Below, in pieces: positions 9,996 through 21,668 of a stretch of 64,000 nt of DNA. The number at the start of each line of letters is the position of its first letter. Positions within the stretch are counted from its first letter, which is position 1. The notes under the pieces are model-generated. The model did not search any database. It saw only the letters and a list, made by a program, of their open reading frames with translations, and was not told the DNA's origin. The DNA lies in the NCBI RefSeq assembly GCF_030272615.1, contig NC_081415.1:369403667-369467666 (forward strand), in the 5' to 3' direction. Made by a program: the position numbers and the translations under genes. This stretch comes from Cryptomeria japonica. Taxonomy: Eukaryota > Streptophyta > Pinopsida > Cupressales > Cupressaceae.

Positions 9996-11955
9996 ATTGT
10001 GTGACTGCAGGAGTATTTGCCTATGTTGAAGTCACGGGAGAGATTCCCATCGACTCAGAGGTTGCGACCAGAGTTGTCGATTCAGGACATGATTTCCATT
10101 GAGGAGATGGGTCTCACACATGTGCTCTATGTGCCTGAGTTTCGGGCAAACATGGGGTTGCTGACTGCGTTGGCTGAGAGATGGCACTCGGAGACGTGCA
10201 CGTTTCACCTGCCGATGGGTGAGATGACAGTGACACTGGAGGATGTGTACAGGATACTGCATATCCCGATTGATGGAGAGTTGATTCCATACGATCGTGA
10301 CGGTGACAGGGAGGCATTGAGACGGGTGTTTCAGGATCCCAGTTTGGAGATGCGAGCAGGTCACGTGGCCTGGGATACCATGACCGCCACAGGTTTAGCA
10401 TTGCCGACTGTTATTGGGGGAGCTATCAGTGGGTATTTATGTCCGGACAGAGCCACACGAGGATTGGCAGTTGGCTGGGGAGGGGCATTGGAGACACTGA
10501 TGATAGAGCACACCAGGTATGCATGGGGGCCATGTGTCTTGGCCCATTTGGACTATGAGCTGCATCAGTTTGTGTACCACGGATCAGTGGGCTTGGGCTG
10601 CGGCGTTACTCTCCTTCAGGTGTGGGCATATGAGCACCTTCCCATCACACGGCCGATCCACTTCAGAGACAGAGGGCAGGGACGGAGCTTCATGCATTTG
10701 TACGACATGATCACATCCCAGCCTCGGATTGGTAGATTGGAGCATTGGAGGCGCGTCATAGATGACATAGACATGGTTATCTAGAGGCCGTACCTGGGGT
10801 TCAAGGAGTGGGATGATGACACATTGGAGCTACCCTATGCATTCAGGAGCAGGTATCTTATTGGGCGGACGCCCTATATTCTGGAGAGGTAGCTTGTCGA
10901 CAGGGTATGTAGGCAGTTTGGGCGGATTCAGCAGATGCCACGAGGCTCGGGCATGTATGCCCGCACAGTCAGAGATCAGGTACAGTTCGGGCCACTGCTA
11001 TCATATGATCAGGCTGTGACACAGCTGGCAGAGATGATGCCATTACCATGGGACATGTGGCCAGAGGTAGAGGATGCAGGGATGGACGCAGAGTATTCTG
11101 TGTATTGGGCAGAGCATCCCTTTCCGAGATTGACAGATTCGGGAGAGCTGCTGGAGGGAGAGGTGGGAGGGGATGATGATGATGATGGTGGAGGAGATGG
11201 AGGCAGGGGCCGACGGAGGCGGAGGGGAGTGGTGGGAGAGAGGCGAGTAGCACCTCGGAGGGAGGACAGGAGAGACCAGCCCAAGTGGTGGTGAGGGGTC
11301 GGGGTGGAGTACCCCTACAGGTACCAGCAGCACAGGGTCCTAGACAGGGACCTGGACAGGTGCAGGGATAGGGATAGATACAGGCACAGGTACCTATTCA
11401 GGCACCTAGACAGGTGCAGGAAGAGGCACAGGGACAGGCACCTGTAGAGGAGGAGCCACAGTCAGAGGCTGAAGCGGAGATCCTGAGGAGGATGAGCTGC
11501 TGAGGCTGCGAGAGATCTGCCAGGGCCAGGCAGATGAGATTGAGGATTTGGTGCGGGAGAGGGATCGCCTCAGGATCAGGCTCAGGGACATAGAGCGGGA
11601 GAGGGATCAGGCTATCCAGAGATACACGGAGGCCGAGACAGCTCCGAGGGCAGGGAGGCGGGCAGCAGAGGATGCAGGGGCAGGCTACGCATATGTGCTG
11701 CGAGCCGGAGAGGAAATCGCCTATTGGAGGGATCTGTACTATGCTGCCGTGCTAGCAGATTAGCGGGCGAGGAGCTTCCATAGATCATCACGCACAGCGA
11801 CGGCTACGGGAGGGAGTCGCAGGAGGCAGGCATCCAGCAGTGGGGTTATGGGTCCTCCACCACCACCAGAGAGACAGGGGGATCCTGGAGTGGGTCCATC
11901 TATAGCTCAGACTCCGTCGAGGCCAGGCGGCTCTGAGGGAGGGAGTTCATCATAG

Positions 11956-13450
11956 CCATAGAGGGCTCCCCATTGTATCAGTATATGTATCATTTTTGCA
12001 TTGTAGACACTTGCGGGTGATTCTTTTGTAGCCATATGATTCTTTTGACATCATTGTATCATGACACATTTTGATTATATATGAGATGATTCATTTTTGC
12101 GGCAGCTATATGCATGTGTACCCTATGTGATGAGATGTTCTTATGTGATGCATGTTTTATGATATGGATGCTTATATGATGTAATGCAATATATTTTTGT
12201 TCTTTTATGTTGTATATGTAATGCATGATGCAAATGTGAATGTATGTAATGCAAATGAATATGATAATGCAAATGATTATTTTATATAATGAAAATGTGA
12301 GATGCGCTAACATGTGTTGTATGCAGGATGTGATGCAATTGTGATATCTATATGTATGTATGAAATGCTTATATGTGGTGATGAAGGTGTAACTATATGA
12401 AATGCAAATGTTTTTGGTGTGTCATTATACTCAGTCATGTGGTAGCAGGCTACGCAGACTCGAGAAGGATGATGGAAGTCAATCAAGAAAGGGGGATGAA
12501 AGACAGAAGATATGAAAGTGAAAGAGCTTCTTGTGCGTTATCATCATTGAGCTTTATTGTGGCAAAATAGGTTATGACAATCGAGGCATATGTTCGACCC
12601 AGAAAGTCATTGTACCCGTTTGCATGGAGATAAGACAGTCACAAACAAGGAATGCCCCAGTTCATACTAGACTCATAGTGTCCTCATATCCTTGGACAAG
12701 TCATAGCATTACTAAGAGACAATCCACAGACAGCAAATGCAAATAGGTGACGATACCCTATCCTCGCCTTTCTAGTCAAAGACATCCTGGAGATAGAATC
12801 TCTAGTCAAAGACATCCCGGAAAAGCTAAAAGACATGTCACCAAAAGATAAAATCGAAAGAAAACCAAGACTCGACACCAACATCCACTGTAGTCCTCAA
12901 GTTTAGTGTCTCTTGTCACTTGTATAAGTCTTATTCGATTGTGGTCACAATGTTCACTTTCACAAAAAGGATAGATAGCACTGAACCATATGTTGTCTGA
13001 GTCTGTTGAAAGATTTGATTTTGTTGAAGCTTATTGTTGCTGCTGTGTCTCATTTGAAACTTACTGAATCCATGAAACTGATACTTTATTGTGGAGAAGA
13101 TGGAACTTTATTGTGGACTGGCGATGCAGATGTTGCTTTATTGCGGATTGTGCGCGGATAGACTTGAAGGAAGCTGGAAGAAACTGTATTCATCGAAACA
13201 TGTGATGTTCTCAGTTCCACACCCATCACTAGACGTAGGATTTTGCCTTAGCCACAGATAGGATCTGATTTATTATGGATGGAAAGGGATGTGAAAAGGG
13301 AGGATTATGGATGGCTAACCAATCTTAGGTAGATCAATAACAAGCCATGATGGGAATAGGTAAGTTTATTATGGATGAATAGGTTTTGAGTGTGTGCAAA
13401 GTGAAAGGATGAAAGAGAATCCTGAAGGAGGGAGGAGCAAAGTCTCTATG
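11956..13450. other. Non-coding stretch between the PMD gene and pol of A
   Basis: From 12040 to 12440 the sequence is built from ATG-rich words such as ATGCAAATG and GATGATGC, right after the PMD stop. Similar ATG-rich tails follow the PMD gene of B (33190-33400) and C (56460-56760, minus). From 12450 to 13450 no ORF or motif was recognised. Confidence 0.45.
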
Positions 13451-13453
13451 CAT

Positions 13454-13599
13454 GGCGCTGGTGACCCAGTTTTCACCATGGTACTTGCCCAGGGCGCCAC
13501 CGAAGTGGTTTTCACCGTTGGACGAAATTATTTCTCTATACTTTTTTGATTTTTTCAATTTTTTTGTTGTCACAAGGCGCCTGTTTGCCAGGTTTTCAT
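13454..13599 (-). ncRNA. Cluster of three related hairpins downstream of integrase (A)
   Basis: Three units of the form GGCGC, stem-loop, TTTTCAYC on the plus strand, at 13454-13477 (CTGG tgac CCAG), 13492-13516 (CCAC cgaa GTGG) and 13576-13599 (CCTG tttgc CAGG). The flanks are constant while the stems differ with matching changes, which points to selection on structure. In element sense each reads TGAAAAC, stem-loop, GCGCC. Single copies occur at the same place in C (55609-55628) and two in B (34391-34412, 34446-34469). The RNA role is inferred. Confidence 0.6.
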
Positions 13600-13665
13600 C
13601 AAGTAACGATTTTTTTGTTTTATAATTTTTTTTTTTGTATTTTTGAATTAGGATGCTTTGAAAAG

Positions 13666-15057
13666 CTATGTGTAGAACCTGCGAAGGTGCATGCTATTGA
13701 TAGGATCCTCCAAAGGTTCCCCTTCTGTAGTTGAGAGCTGATATGCCCCAGATCCATATACCGCTGTGATGATGTAAGGACCAAGCCAGTTTGGTTCGAA
13801 CTTGCCCTTTTTATCTCTGTCTTGCTGATTCTTGGGGTTCTCTCTGAGTACTAAGTCACCTACCTCAAATGTGCAAGGCTTAAATTTGTGATTGTAACTG
13901 TGACTCATTCGTTGTTGGTAAGCCTTGAGATGATTAAAAGCAGTGTGTCTTCGTTCCTCCAGTAGTTCTAGTTCTTGTAAGCGAGAGACCCTGTAGTCTT
14001 CATCGTTGATTATGTTTCTCAAGGAGACCTATAAAGAAGGTAGCTCGACCTCAATAGGCAAGATGGCTTCAGCGCCGTAGACAAGTGAGTAGGGTGTAGC
14101 TCCTGTAGGTGTGCGGACACTTGTGCGGTAGGCCCAGAGTGCAGGATTGAGTTGGATATGCCAGTTACGGCCAGCGTCGTTGACTGTCTTTTTAAGGATT
14201 TTGAGAATTGTTTTATTAGATGCCTCAGCTTGGCCATTACCTTGGGGGTAATATGGTGTGGAGAAACGGTGGGCAATCTGGAAGCGCTCACAGAGTTCAC
14301 GAACATCCTGATTTTTGAAAGGACGCCCGTTATCAGTAATAATGGAAGTAGGAATCCCGTATCGGCAAATGATGTAGTTCAGGATGAAGGTAGCGATTTG
14401 TTTCCCAGTAACTTGTGTGAGAGGCATGGCTTCAATCCACTTTGTGAAATACTCTGTGGCTGTGATAATGAATTTATGTCCATTGGAAGAAGGAGGGTGA
14501 ATCTTGCCTATGAGATCAAGTCCCCATTGACAAAAGGGCCAAGGAGATGTAAGTGGTTGTAGTTCCTATGCTGGTGCATGTATGAGGTCTCCATGAATTT
14601 GACACTGCTTACATTTCTTGACAAACTGATATGCATCTTTTTCCATAGTAGGCCAGTAGTATCCAGTCCTGATGAGTTTCTTGGCCAAGGTAGGACCACT
14701 AGTATGCGGACCACATATCCCTTCATGCACTTCTCGTAACGCAATCTGAGCTTCGTCACTCTCTAAACATCTAAGAAGGGTGCCATCTAGACCTCGTCGG
14801 TATAGGATATCAGCTAAAATGACGTATCGAGAGGATTGGCGAATGAAAGTACGGCGTTGATTGTTTGATAGATCGGGAGGTAAGATATTGTCGCGAAGGT
14901 ATGTGAATATGGGGCCATATAACTGGGATTCAGGACCAACAACACATATCATTTTCGTAGGAGTGATCTCATATGAAGGAATCAGTAGGTTGTCTACCAG
15001 GAACTCATAGCGGGTCTCATTTTGCGGTAGATCAATGAGCGAAGCAATTGTAGCCAT
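13666..15057 (-). pseudogene. A: integrase
   Basis: Integrase inserts the cDNA copy into the genome. The N-terminal zinc module is visible as HEGICGPH...CKQCQ (about 14720-14600). In the catalytic core TDNG with an upstream FTKW segment gives the two Asp, and the Glu lies in GNGQAEASNK. A GPY/F-type C-terminus follows (VGDLVLRENPKNQQD, NWLGPY, HLRRFYT, ending at 13666). Stops at 14566 and 14029 break it. The segment before the zinc module (RRGLDGTLLRCL) is conserved in B and C. Confidence 0.9.
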
Positions 15058-15138
15058 GGCATCAGCAGCGCGATTCTGTTCTCTTGGTATCTGCTCAAAC
15101 TCTATCTTTGCAAAGTGCTGTTTTAGATCATCTACCAG

Positions 15139-15500
15139 CTATTTGTAAGGCATTAGCTTTTCATCTTTTGTTTGATAATCATCAGTTGCTTGACGGATAA
15201 CAAGTTGAGAATCCCCAAAAACACGAAGTTCTTGGATCTTCCATTGAACTGCAATTCTTAACCCAGTTGTTAATGCCTCGTATTCCGCTATATTGTTGGT
15301 GCAAGGAAATGACAAGCGGTATGATTTTGGTATAGAATCGCCTTGGGGAGTTATAAAGAGTATACCCGCTCCTGCCCCGTGCTGTGTGTATGAGCCATCA
15401 AAATATAATTGCCATGGCTTTGCAGGTGATATTGTTAGAATGGACTCATTTGGAAATTCTGACTGTAGAGGAGCATCATCTATCATGGGAGCATCTGCCA
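15139..15500 (-). pseudogene. A: archaeal-type second RNase H (aRNH)
   Basis: Starts at LYFDGSYTQHGAGAGILF and continues with NNIAEYEAL and VFGDSQLV, giving the Asp, Glu and Asp expected of an RNase H active site. It lies after the ordinary Ty3 RNase H and before integrase. A second RNase H of archaeal type at this place is a mark of the plant Tat lineage. The reading frame ends in a TAG at 15139 where C has an Arg. Confidence 0.8.
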
Positions 15501-15870
15501 GTTGATCTGCAATTGCTTGTCCTTTTATAGCTTTTCTGTCCACGTATTCAATGTCGAATTCACTCAAAATCATTACCCACTTGGCCAGCCGCCTAGTAAG
15601 TGTAGCTTTGTTGAGAAGATATTTTAGTGGATCAATTCTGGCAATCAACTTAGTCTTGTGAGTGAGCATATAATGTCATAATTTTTGTGAAGCAAAGACC
15701 ACAGCGAGACATGCACGCTCGATTGGTGTGTAGTTTAGCTCATATCCCACCAATGTGCGACTAATATAGTAGACTTCTTTTTCCTTGCCGTCAGGTATTT
15801 GCTGTGCTAGGAGTGCCCCCAGTGCTGTCGGAGTAGCTGATATGTAAAGTAGCAATGGTTGATCTGGGAT
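15490..15870 (-). pseudogene. A: Ty3-type RNase H
   Basis: Runs from LLLYISATPTALGALLAQ through YTPIERACLAVVFASQKL to ATLTRRLAKWVMILSEFDIEYV and IADQLADAP. It degrades the RNA strand of the RNA/DNA hybrid. The first catalytic Asp is replaced (LYIS), as also in B and C (LYIST in C), which is often seen in Tat elements where the second RNase H may have taken over. A stop lies at about 15674. Confidence 0.75.
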
Positions 15871-16806
15871 TGGTGACATCAAAACTGGCGGGTTCAACAG
15901 ATAATCTTTGAGCATCTGAAAAGCTTGTTGACAGTTCTCATCCCATTTGAACTTGATGTTTTTGTGTAGCAGGTGCTGGAAAGGGTTACACTTATCTGCA
16001 AGTTGTGCTATGAATCTTCGTATGGACTGGAGTCTCCCTTGTAAAGATTGAAGTTGACTGATATTCTTGGGTGGCGGCATGTCCAAGATAGCCTTGACTT
16101 TTGCTGGATCAGCTTCTATTCCTCTTTTAGACACAATGAATCCTAGGAGCTTCCCGGAGGTTACTCCAAAGACACATTTCTTTGGGTTTAATCTTACCTT
16201 GTACTTTTTCAACCGATCAAAAGCAACTAAAAGTATGTCCAAGTGTGTATTTCTGTCTATTGATTTAACCAAAAGGTCGTCAACATAATCTTCCACCGTT
16301 ACATGCATGAGATCATGAAAGATAGTGGTCATCGCTCTTTGATAAGTGGCGCCTGCATTTTTCAGCCCAAAGGGCATGACATTCCAGCAGAAGGTTCCCC
16401 ATGGACAAGTGAATGATGTTTTATGTTGATCCTTGGGTGCTATCCTGATTTGATTATATCCAAAAAATCCGTCCATTAAAGATAACATTTCATGGCCTGC
16501 TGTGAGATCAACGATCAAGTCAATGTTTGGTAATGGGAAATCATCCTTTGGACAAGCTTTGTTGATGTCTCTGAAATCTGTGCATATTCGGATGCTGCGA
16601 TCCGGTTTGCTGACAGGTACTAAATTGGAAATCCATTCGGGATAATCAATTGGGCGTATGAATCCGACATCCAATAATTTCTCTAGCTCTGCCTTGACTA
16701 GCAATGCCACTTGTGGATGCATTTTCCTTAATTTCTGCTTTACTGGTTTTGCCCCTGGTTTGACTGTCAAATGATGCATAACCAAATCCGGATCTAGCCC
16801 AGGCAT
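15870..16806 (-). pseudogene. A: reverse transcriptase
   Basis: Standard Ty3/gypsy RT in one open stretch: KQKLRKMHPQ, GFIRPIDYPEWISNLVPV, ACPKDDFPLPNID, LSLMDGFFGYNQIRI (first catalytic Asp), WGTFCWNVMPFGLKNAGATYQRA and YVDDLLVKS (catalytic pair). A thumb and connection with LNPKKCVFGVTSGKLLGF and the SLQGRLQSIRRFI block follow. All catalytic residues are intact, so loss of function comes from stops elsewhere in the polyprotein. Confidence 0.95.
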
Positions 16807-16836
16807 ATCAACATAAGACCATGCGAAGTTGATTTA

Positions 16837-17805
16837 TCATTCTTTGAAAAAGCTTATGAATTTTGCTCTCTCGGCCTTTGTCAATGATTGAGCCAAAAAT
16901 ATGTTGTGTGGAACCTCTGCTGTACCAATGTTTGTCTTTATAGTCTCCTCTACCAACATGGATGATTTTTCCTCATATGATGCTGGGAGAATGTCGAGCC
17001 TTCCATCTTCGGGTGCCTCAGAGAGGTTTTCACCCTCAGATACATCCTTTCTTTTTACTTTTTTGGAGTCAGATAGCGCCACAGTGTGGTTTTCGCCATA
17101 AGACCCTTGTTTTGTTTTTATTTTCACATTTTTGCGACTGGAAGGTTCGACACCCTCACCAAAGTATGCCACGTTGTTGAGCTCTATGGTGTATCCTGCT
17201 TTGTGGTCTCCAGGGGGAAGATCATCTCGAATGCCAAGGTAGTCGATAATAGCTTTGTCATTTTGAAATGTATCAAATTGTGCTGGTCCTTCATGATCCC
17301 AGTCAATGAGTTGGGGATGAACAAGAGGAAGGTCTTTAGTGCTTTCAGGTTTTGTAGGACTAATAGTGAAGATGTGGTTATATTCAGGTATGTCAAGGCA
17401 ATCGTCGAGGTCATCGATGGCACTCTCCTCATCAGTTTCAATCGTGAGCGAATCTAAATTGTCATCACTAATAGAGCCTTCTGGGTCAGGTGTCCTCATC
17501 CTATGTGATTTTGACCTAGGACCTTGAAACGAAGACTGTGCGGGATCCTTATGGGTTGGTTCTTGACCAACTTTGAACTTTTTGTAAAATTCCTCCTCCT
17601 CTGTGGGTTCATCTAGCTCTCTGAATGTTTCAGTGAGCTCATAGTCACTGGAGGATTTGTCTGAACCCCACTCCCACTCATTAGAATCTGTGGAAGGATA
17701 ATCCTCTTGTTGAACTTTGGCAACTTTGATTCACCATACCTCTTTTGTTCTTTTATTATGTAGTCTGGGATTCAGAAAACCAAGCCCCTTGGAGCGTTCC
17801 CTTCT
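16837..17805 (-). pseudogene. A: linker between protease and RT
   Basis: An acidic, low-complexity spacer with conserved islands: TDSNEWEWGSD (about 17690), HPQLIDW (about 17315), GENHTVALSDS (about 17095), GENLSEAPEDGRLDILP (about 17030) and FLAQSLTKAERAKFISFFKE (about 16900-16837). B, C and Z keep the same islands in the same order. The GENHTVA and GENLSEAP codons also form hairpins of the family seen downstream of integrase. No known domain; function unknown. Confidence 0.7.
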
Positions 17806-19023
17806 TTAAGTTAGCTCAGGTTGTAAGGGCTCCATGACACCTTCTTTGCGTAGTCCGAGAGGGCTTTTTCCATCGTACCCGAATCTTTGCAGAATTTTGA
17901 AGCCTTTGCCATAGTTCTCACAGGGTATTATAATCTGGTCATGTGTTTCCTCTTCAACGTCCTTATAGAGCATTTTATATAAGTTTTCTTCTTCTAGTTC
18001 ACCCCATTTTTGAAAGATGGTAGGATCCCATTTGAGCATCATGATGGAGATTTGCTTGTTAGGATGTGGCCTCCCATATTCCTTGGGAGAAGTCATGACT
18101 TGTCGTAAAAACATTGTTTGATTCAAAGTGTATTCTCCCATGCCTTTGTCTTGAAACTTGGCTCTAAGTTCACCCTGTTTGGATGTCGAGGGCTTTAATG
18201 ACTCAGGATCAATATATGCTGAAGAAGGAGTAGCCTCACGATTACTGGGGATGATAGTCTCAGTATGTGACCTCAAGTTATTGCAATATATGAATGGATT
18301 TGGATCACCATTGACCATTACCTCGACTCCATTATGAGGGAACTTAATGCACTGATGGTATGTTGATGGGACTGTCCTCATTTCATGAATCCACAGACGT
18401 CCTAGCAATATGTTATATGTGAGATCTAGATCTAGGACTTGACAAACCACATCCTTTGTGACTGGCCCTATTCTTAGCGGTAAGGTGACCGTGCCCTTGG
18501 ACGAGCGCTCTTCATCATCATAAGCCTTAATGGTGATTTGGTTTGTAGAATTCACAGCTTTGTCAGAATATCCCAATTGTCTGATGGTACTCAAGGTACA
18601 ATTATTAAGACCTGCTCCTCCATCTATCAGGACTCGCTTTTTTCGGTGTTTATGTATGAAGGCTTCAACATGTAGAGGTGCATTATGTGGCTGACTTATG
18701 GAGGCGTCATTGGCTTCTGTGAATGTGAGGGAGTGTGGAATGGATAGGTATCCCACCATGGCTTGAAACTGGTCCACGTTCAGATCAGTAGGGACGGCAA
18801 TGTCTCTCAAGATTTTGTCAAGGATAGCTTTATGTGCAGGAGATATACGTAAGAGCTCAAGAATAGAGATGAGCGCAGGTGTCTTCCCTAGTTGTTCTAC
18901 AAGGTCGTATTCAGGCTTGGTTGATGAAAGATTGGTATTTTTAGTGGAGGTACCTGGCAATGTAATCTTACCTCGACGGGTTGTAACATGACATTCTGAG
19001 GTAGATTCGGAAGAAGATCCCAC
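17806..19023 (-). pseudogene. A: retropepsin followed by a G-patch
   Basis: The aspartic protease centre is VLIDGGAGLNNC (about 18640), preceded by a TFTEANDASI segment and followed by TIKAYDDEERSSKGTVTLP and YNILLGRLWIHEM, as in plant Ty3 proteases. DGGA in place of D[ST]G is shared with B and C. Near the end, GKGFKILQRFGYDGKSPLG is a G-patch signature (glycines and aromatic residues in register), repeated in B and C at the same place. A G-patch behind the protease is known from betaretroviruses; its role here is unknown. The gene shares its frame with gag. Confidence 0.8.
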
Positions 19024-19047
19024 ACCTTTTAGGACAATCTTGGGTCT

Positions 19048-21174
19048 CTAAGGAGGATTCTCAGGATTTTTGTTTTTGATAGTAATAGTAGAGATATGAT
19101 TGTCCATTGAGATGTGATTGATAGTAGAATCATAATTGTAAGGTGCTCTAGTATAATTGGCTTGATCATCTGTGACTTTGCCTTTTCCTTTGTCATGTTT
19201 TGGGAATAGTTCCTTAAACATCTCATGCTCTTGATTAGATGAATGTCCCTCAATCTCTATATCTCCTCTGTCAATGAGATCTTGCACAATGTTTTTCAAT
19301 CGATGGCAATTACTTGTCTTATGACCCTTGCTCTTATGAAACTCACAATACTCATCATCATTCCACCAATTTGGTTTTACCTTTGGTTCATAAGGAGGAA
19401 AAACTGGAACTGTAATTACTTTGTTTGCTACAAGCTTTTTGAATACTGATTCAAGTGGTTCCCCCAATGGAGTGTACTTCCTTCGTGGTCTAGAAGTTGT
19501 TTGAGTGTTCACCTGATTGTTGGTAGAACTTGATCCAGAAAAGACAAACTTGGGTCTCACTGTATTGGCATCAACAACACCATCATTAACTATGTTCTTG
19601 TTCTTATTCCAAAATTTTGGTTTGTCCTTTCCTTTAAAGTCCTCTTTGTTTTCTTTGAATAGTTTGATAACTCCTTGTTCAATTAAGACTTTTTCTGTTG
19701 CTAGGCCCTTTTCAATGACATCCTTGAATGTAGACAAACAAGCTTTTCTGAGATCATAGCCAATAGCCTTGTTAACATTTTGTGTGAACATCTCCACCAT
19801 TTGTTTTTGCGGGATTTCACAAGAGCATCTGCTAACTAAGTTTCTCCATCTTTGTAAAAATGTTGCGAAAGATTCTCCTTCCTTTTGTTTAGTATTGCAC
19901 AAGGTAGTAACTGAGACATCTGTTTCAATGTTGTAGGAGAAATGCTGAATGAATGCCTCTGCTAAGTCGCCCCATGACTTAATACCAGGAGGTAATTGAG
20001 AAAACAATTCCATAGCTTGATCTCCTAAGCTCTGTGGGAATAACCTCATCAAGTATGTTTCTTCTGCCGCTACCTCAATGCAAGCTGTGAAGAATTGTCT
20101 TATGTGTGCCTTGGGGTCTCCTCTCCCTCTATATTTGTCAAATTTTGGCGTTATAAAGTGTGGAGGAAATGGAGGCTTTGGAATGCTCTTATCAAAGGGA
20201 TAAGGACATATATCTCTCATAGTGTATGTAGGTTTTGGTGTACTCATGTCCTCCATTTTCTTTTGTAGATCTCTTATTTGTTGCTCCAAATTGTTCTTGG
20301 GAGGAGATTGATTTCTTGTAGCATACCCCATGTTTGAAACACCCATTTGAGGAGGAGCTTGTTGCATGTATGGATGATACTGATCGTAGACATGTCCATA
20401 TGGAGGTCTATATTGTTGCGACATGTATGGAGCACTTGGCATAACTTCTTGTTGGGGAACCCCATATCTATTTTGTGTGTATAAACCATATTCAATAGGC
20501 CTTTCATTTTCCATTGTGTTGCCCCCAATTTTGACATGAGGTCTCTTTGTGTCAAAATTTTGAGGATGTCCTTGAGTATCCACTTGTTTTGATTGATTCA
20601 TACCTTGAGCATGTGATTGAGCATAAGGCCTCCATGATGGTCCTTGAGTGTAAGTATCATATGTTTGAGCTTGTGTATGTGGGATTGCTGGCTTTTGAAG
20701 CAAAACTGATGGTGACTCCGGCATCATATTCGGTCCTCTATTTCCTCCACTATTTGGTCTCCTTTGATCCATGTTAGGTTGAGCTTGTTGTGAAGGTCGA
20801 CTTTCCATAAGTTGAGATAAGTCAAAATCATGCAGTATTTTAGCTCCACTTTGTGCCATCATGTTTAAAAAGTATTGATGATCTCTCCTCGTTATCTCTT
20901 CAACCAATCTATTGAATTGAGGATCCATTATAGATTCTTGTATGTCTACTGATAGTATTGAAGAATTGTCAACATTGTCATTATGTGTAGCATTGTTGTT
21001 TATAGTGTTTGCGCTTTCCACATTTGGATTGTGTCTATAAACATTCATGTTTGGTAATGTAGTGTGCTCAGGATTGTAGAATAGATCATTGTCATACTCA
21101 TAAGAACTCATGTTTGTGGATTTTTGAGCTTCTTTAGCTATTCTCCTAGATTTTTGAAGGTGGGTTTCAACCAT
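19048..21174 (-). pseudogene. A: gag
   Basis: A 708-codon open frame from ATG at 21174. The N-terminal third is Gln/Asn/Pro/Tyr-rich. The capsid-like gag domain spans about residues 330-520 (PKFDKYRGRGDPKAHIRQF, YLMRLFPQSLGDQAMELF, GESFATFLQRWRNLVSRC). A single Cys/His knuckle of the plant Tat kind, YCEFHKSKGHKTSNCHRLKN, follows near residue 640. A basic KDKPKFWNKNKNIVNDGVVDAN block between them is conserved in B and C. Stop TAG at 19048. Confidence 0.9.
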
Positions 21175-21668
21175 GAACTAGGTGTTAGACCAATATGAGA
21201 GACTAGACGAAAATGACAAGAGTATGGAAGACCAAGAGTTGTATGGAGTGTAAATGAATCTTGAGGTGTACTTGCAATGTCCAAAGTGTAAGACCAAGTA
21301 TGTAAGTAGTAGAGTAGGTGTGACTTCCAAAGAGAGGATAGTTTCTCTTGATGAGGTAAGCTGACCTTGACTCTAAGTAAGACCAAATGAGACCCAAAGG
21401 TAAGAAACCTTGATGAGGGATCACTTAGCAAAGTGTAGTAGTATGTAGTGTGTTGACAAAGTATGATGAGGACAAGCAAGTGACCTTTTGACCCAAGTTT
21501 AGACAAGTATGAATGTAAAATGAGATGTGAAGCAATGATTGACTTTGTGAGACCTTAGAACAGGCTGAATGCTAGATGAAAACCTGAAGAGACAACCTAA
21601 GAAGCTCAAGTATGCCGAAACTGATTTTCTTTGTTTGCTTGACTATTAAAGTTTTCAAATCCTGACAC
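21175..21668. other. Leader stretch before gag of A
   Basis: No coding content recognised. Short plus- and minus-strand frames lack any domain. Confidence 0.4.

Larger units (their letters stand above)
9193..11955 (+). pseudogene. A: antisense two-exon plant mobile domain (PMD) gene
   Basis: Exon 1 (9193-9258) starts ATGGCTTTTG and ends CCG before GTAAGT. Exon 2 starts at 10011 after TGACTGCAG. The join is in phase 0 and leads into SRERF. Exon 2 reads through a full PMD: an ERWHSETCTFHLPMGEMTVT core, TLEDVYRILHIPIDG, LAVGWG, AWGPCVLAHL and LLQVWAYEHL. PMD is the domain of Arabidopsis MAIN and MAIL1, which act in silencing and genome integrity, and is also carried by some transposons. After it come an acidic/Gly/Arg-rich stretch (11150-11270), a Gln/Pro-rich stretch and a coiled coil ending AYWRDLYYAAV and an Arg/Ser-rich tail. 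Stops (TAG) lie at 10782, 10890 and 11761, a TGA at 11292, and there is a frameshift before 11548. The same exon layout in B and C supports the model. Confidence 0.85.
13666..21174 (-). pseudogene. A: gag-pol polyprotein, one frame with in-frame stops
   Basis: All coding parts from the gag ATG at 21174 to the last integrase codon at 13666 lie in the same minus-strand frame, about 2,500 codons. Stops interrupt it near 19048, 17806, 17720, 16835 (two), 15674, 15139, 14566 and 14029; no frameshift was found. Several stops stand where B has Arg or Gln, which fits C-to-T decay. A single gag-pro-pol frame is usual for some Tat elements, though the stop at the gag-protease border (19048) might instead be a read-through site. 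Domain entries follow. Confidence 0.85.

Noticed and set aside
10017-10784. PMD ORF as a free host gene such as a MAIN-like gene
   Set aside because: Three copies at the same place inside three retrotransposons, flanked by their polypurine tract and pol, show that it belongs to the elements.
10969-11333. Three minus-strand ORFs rich in His, Ser and Pro
   Set aside because: Shadows of the GATGATGAT and GGAGG-rich codons of the A PMD gene.
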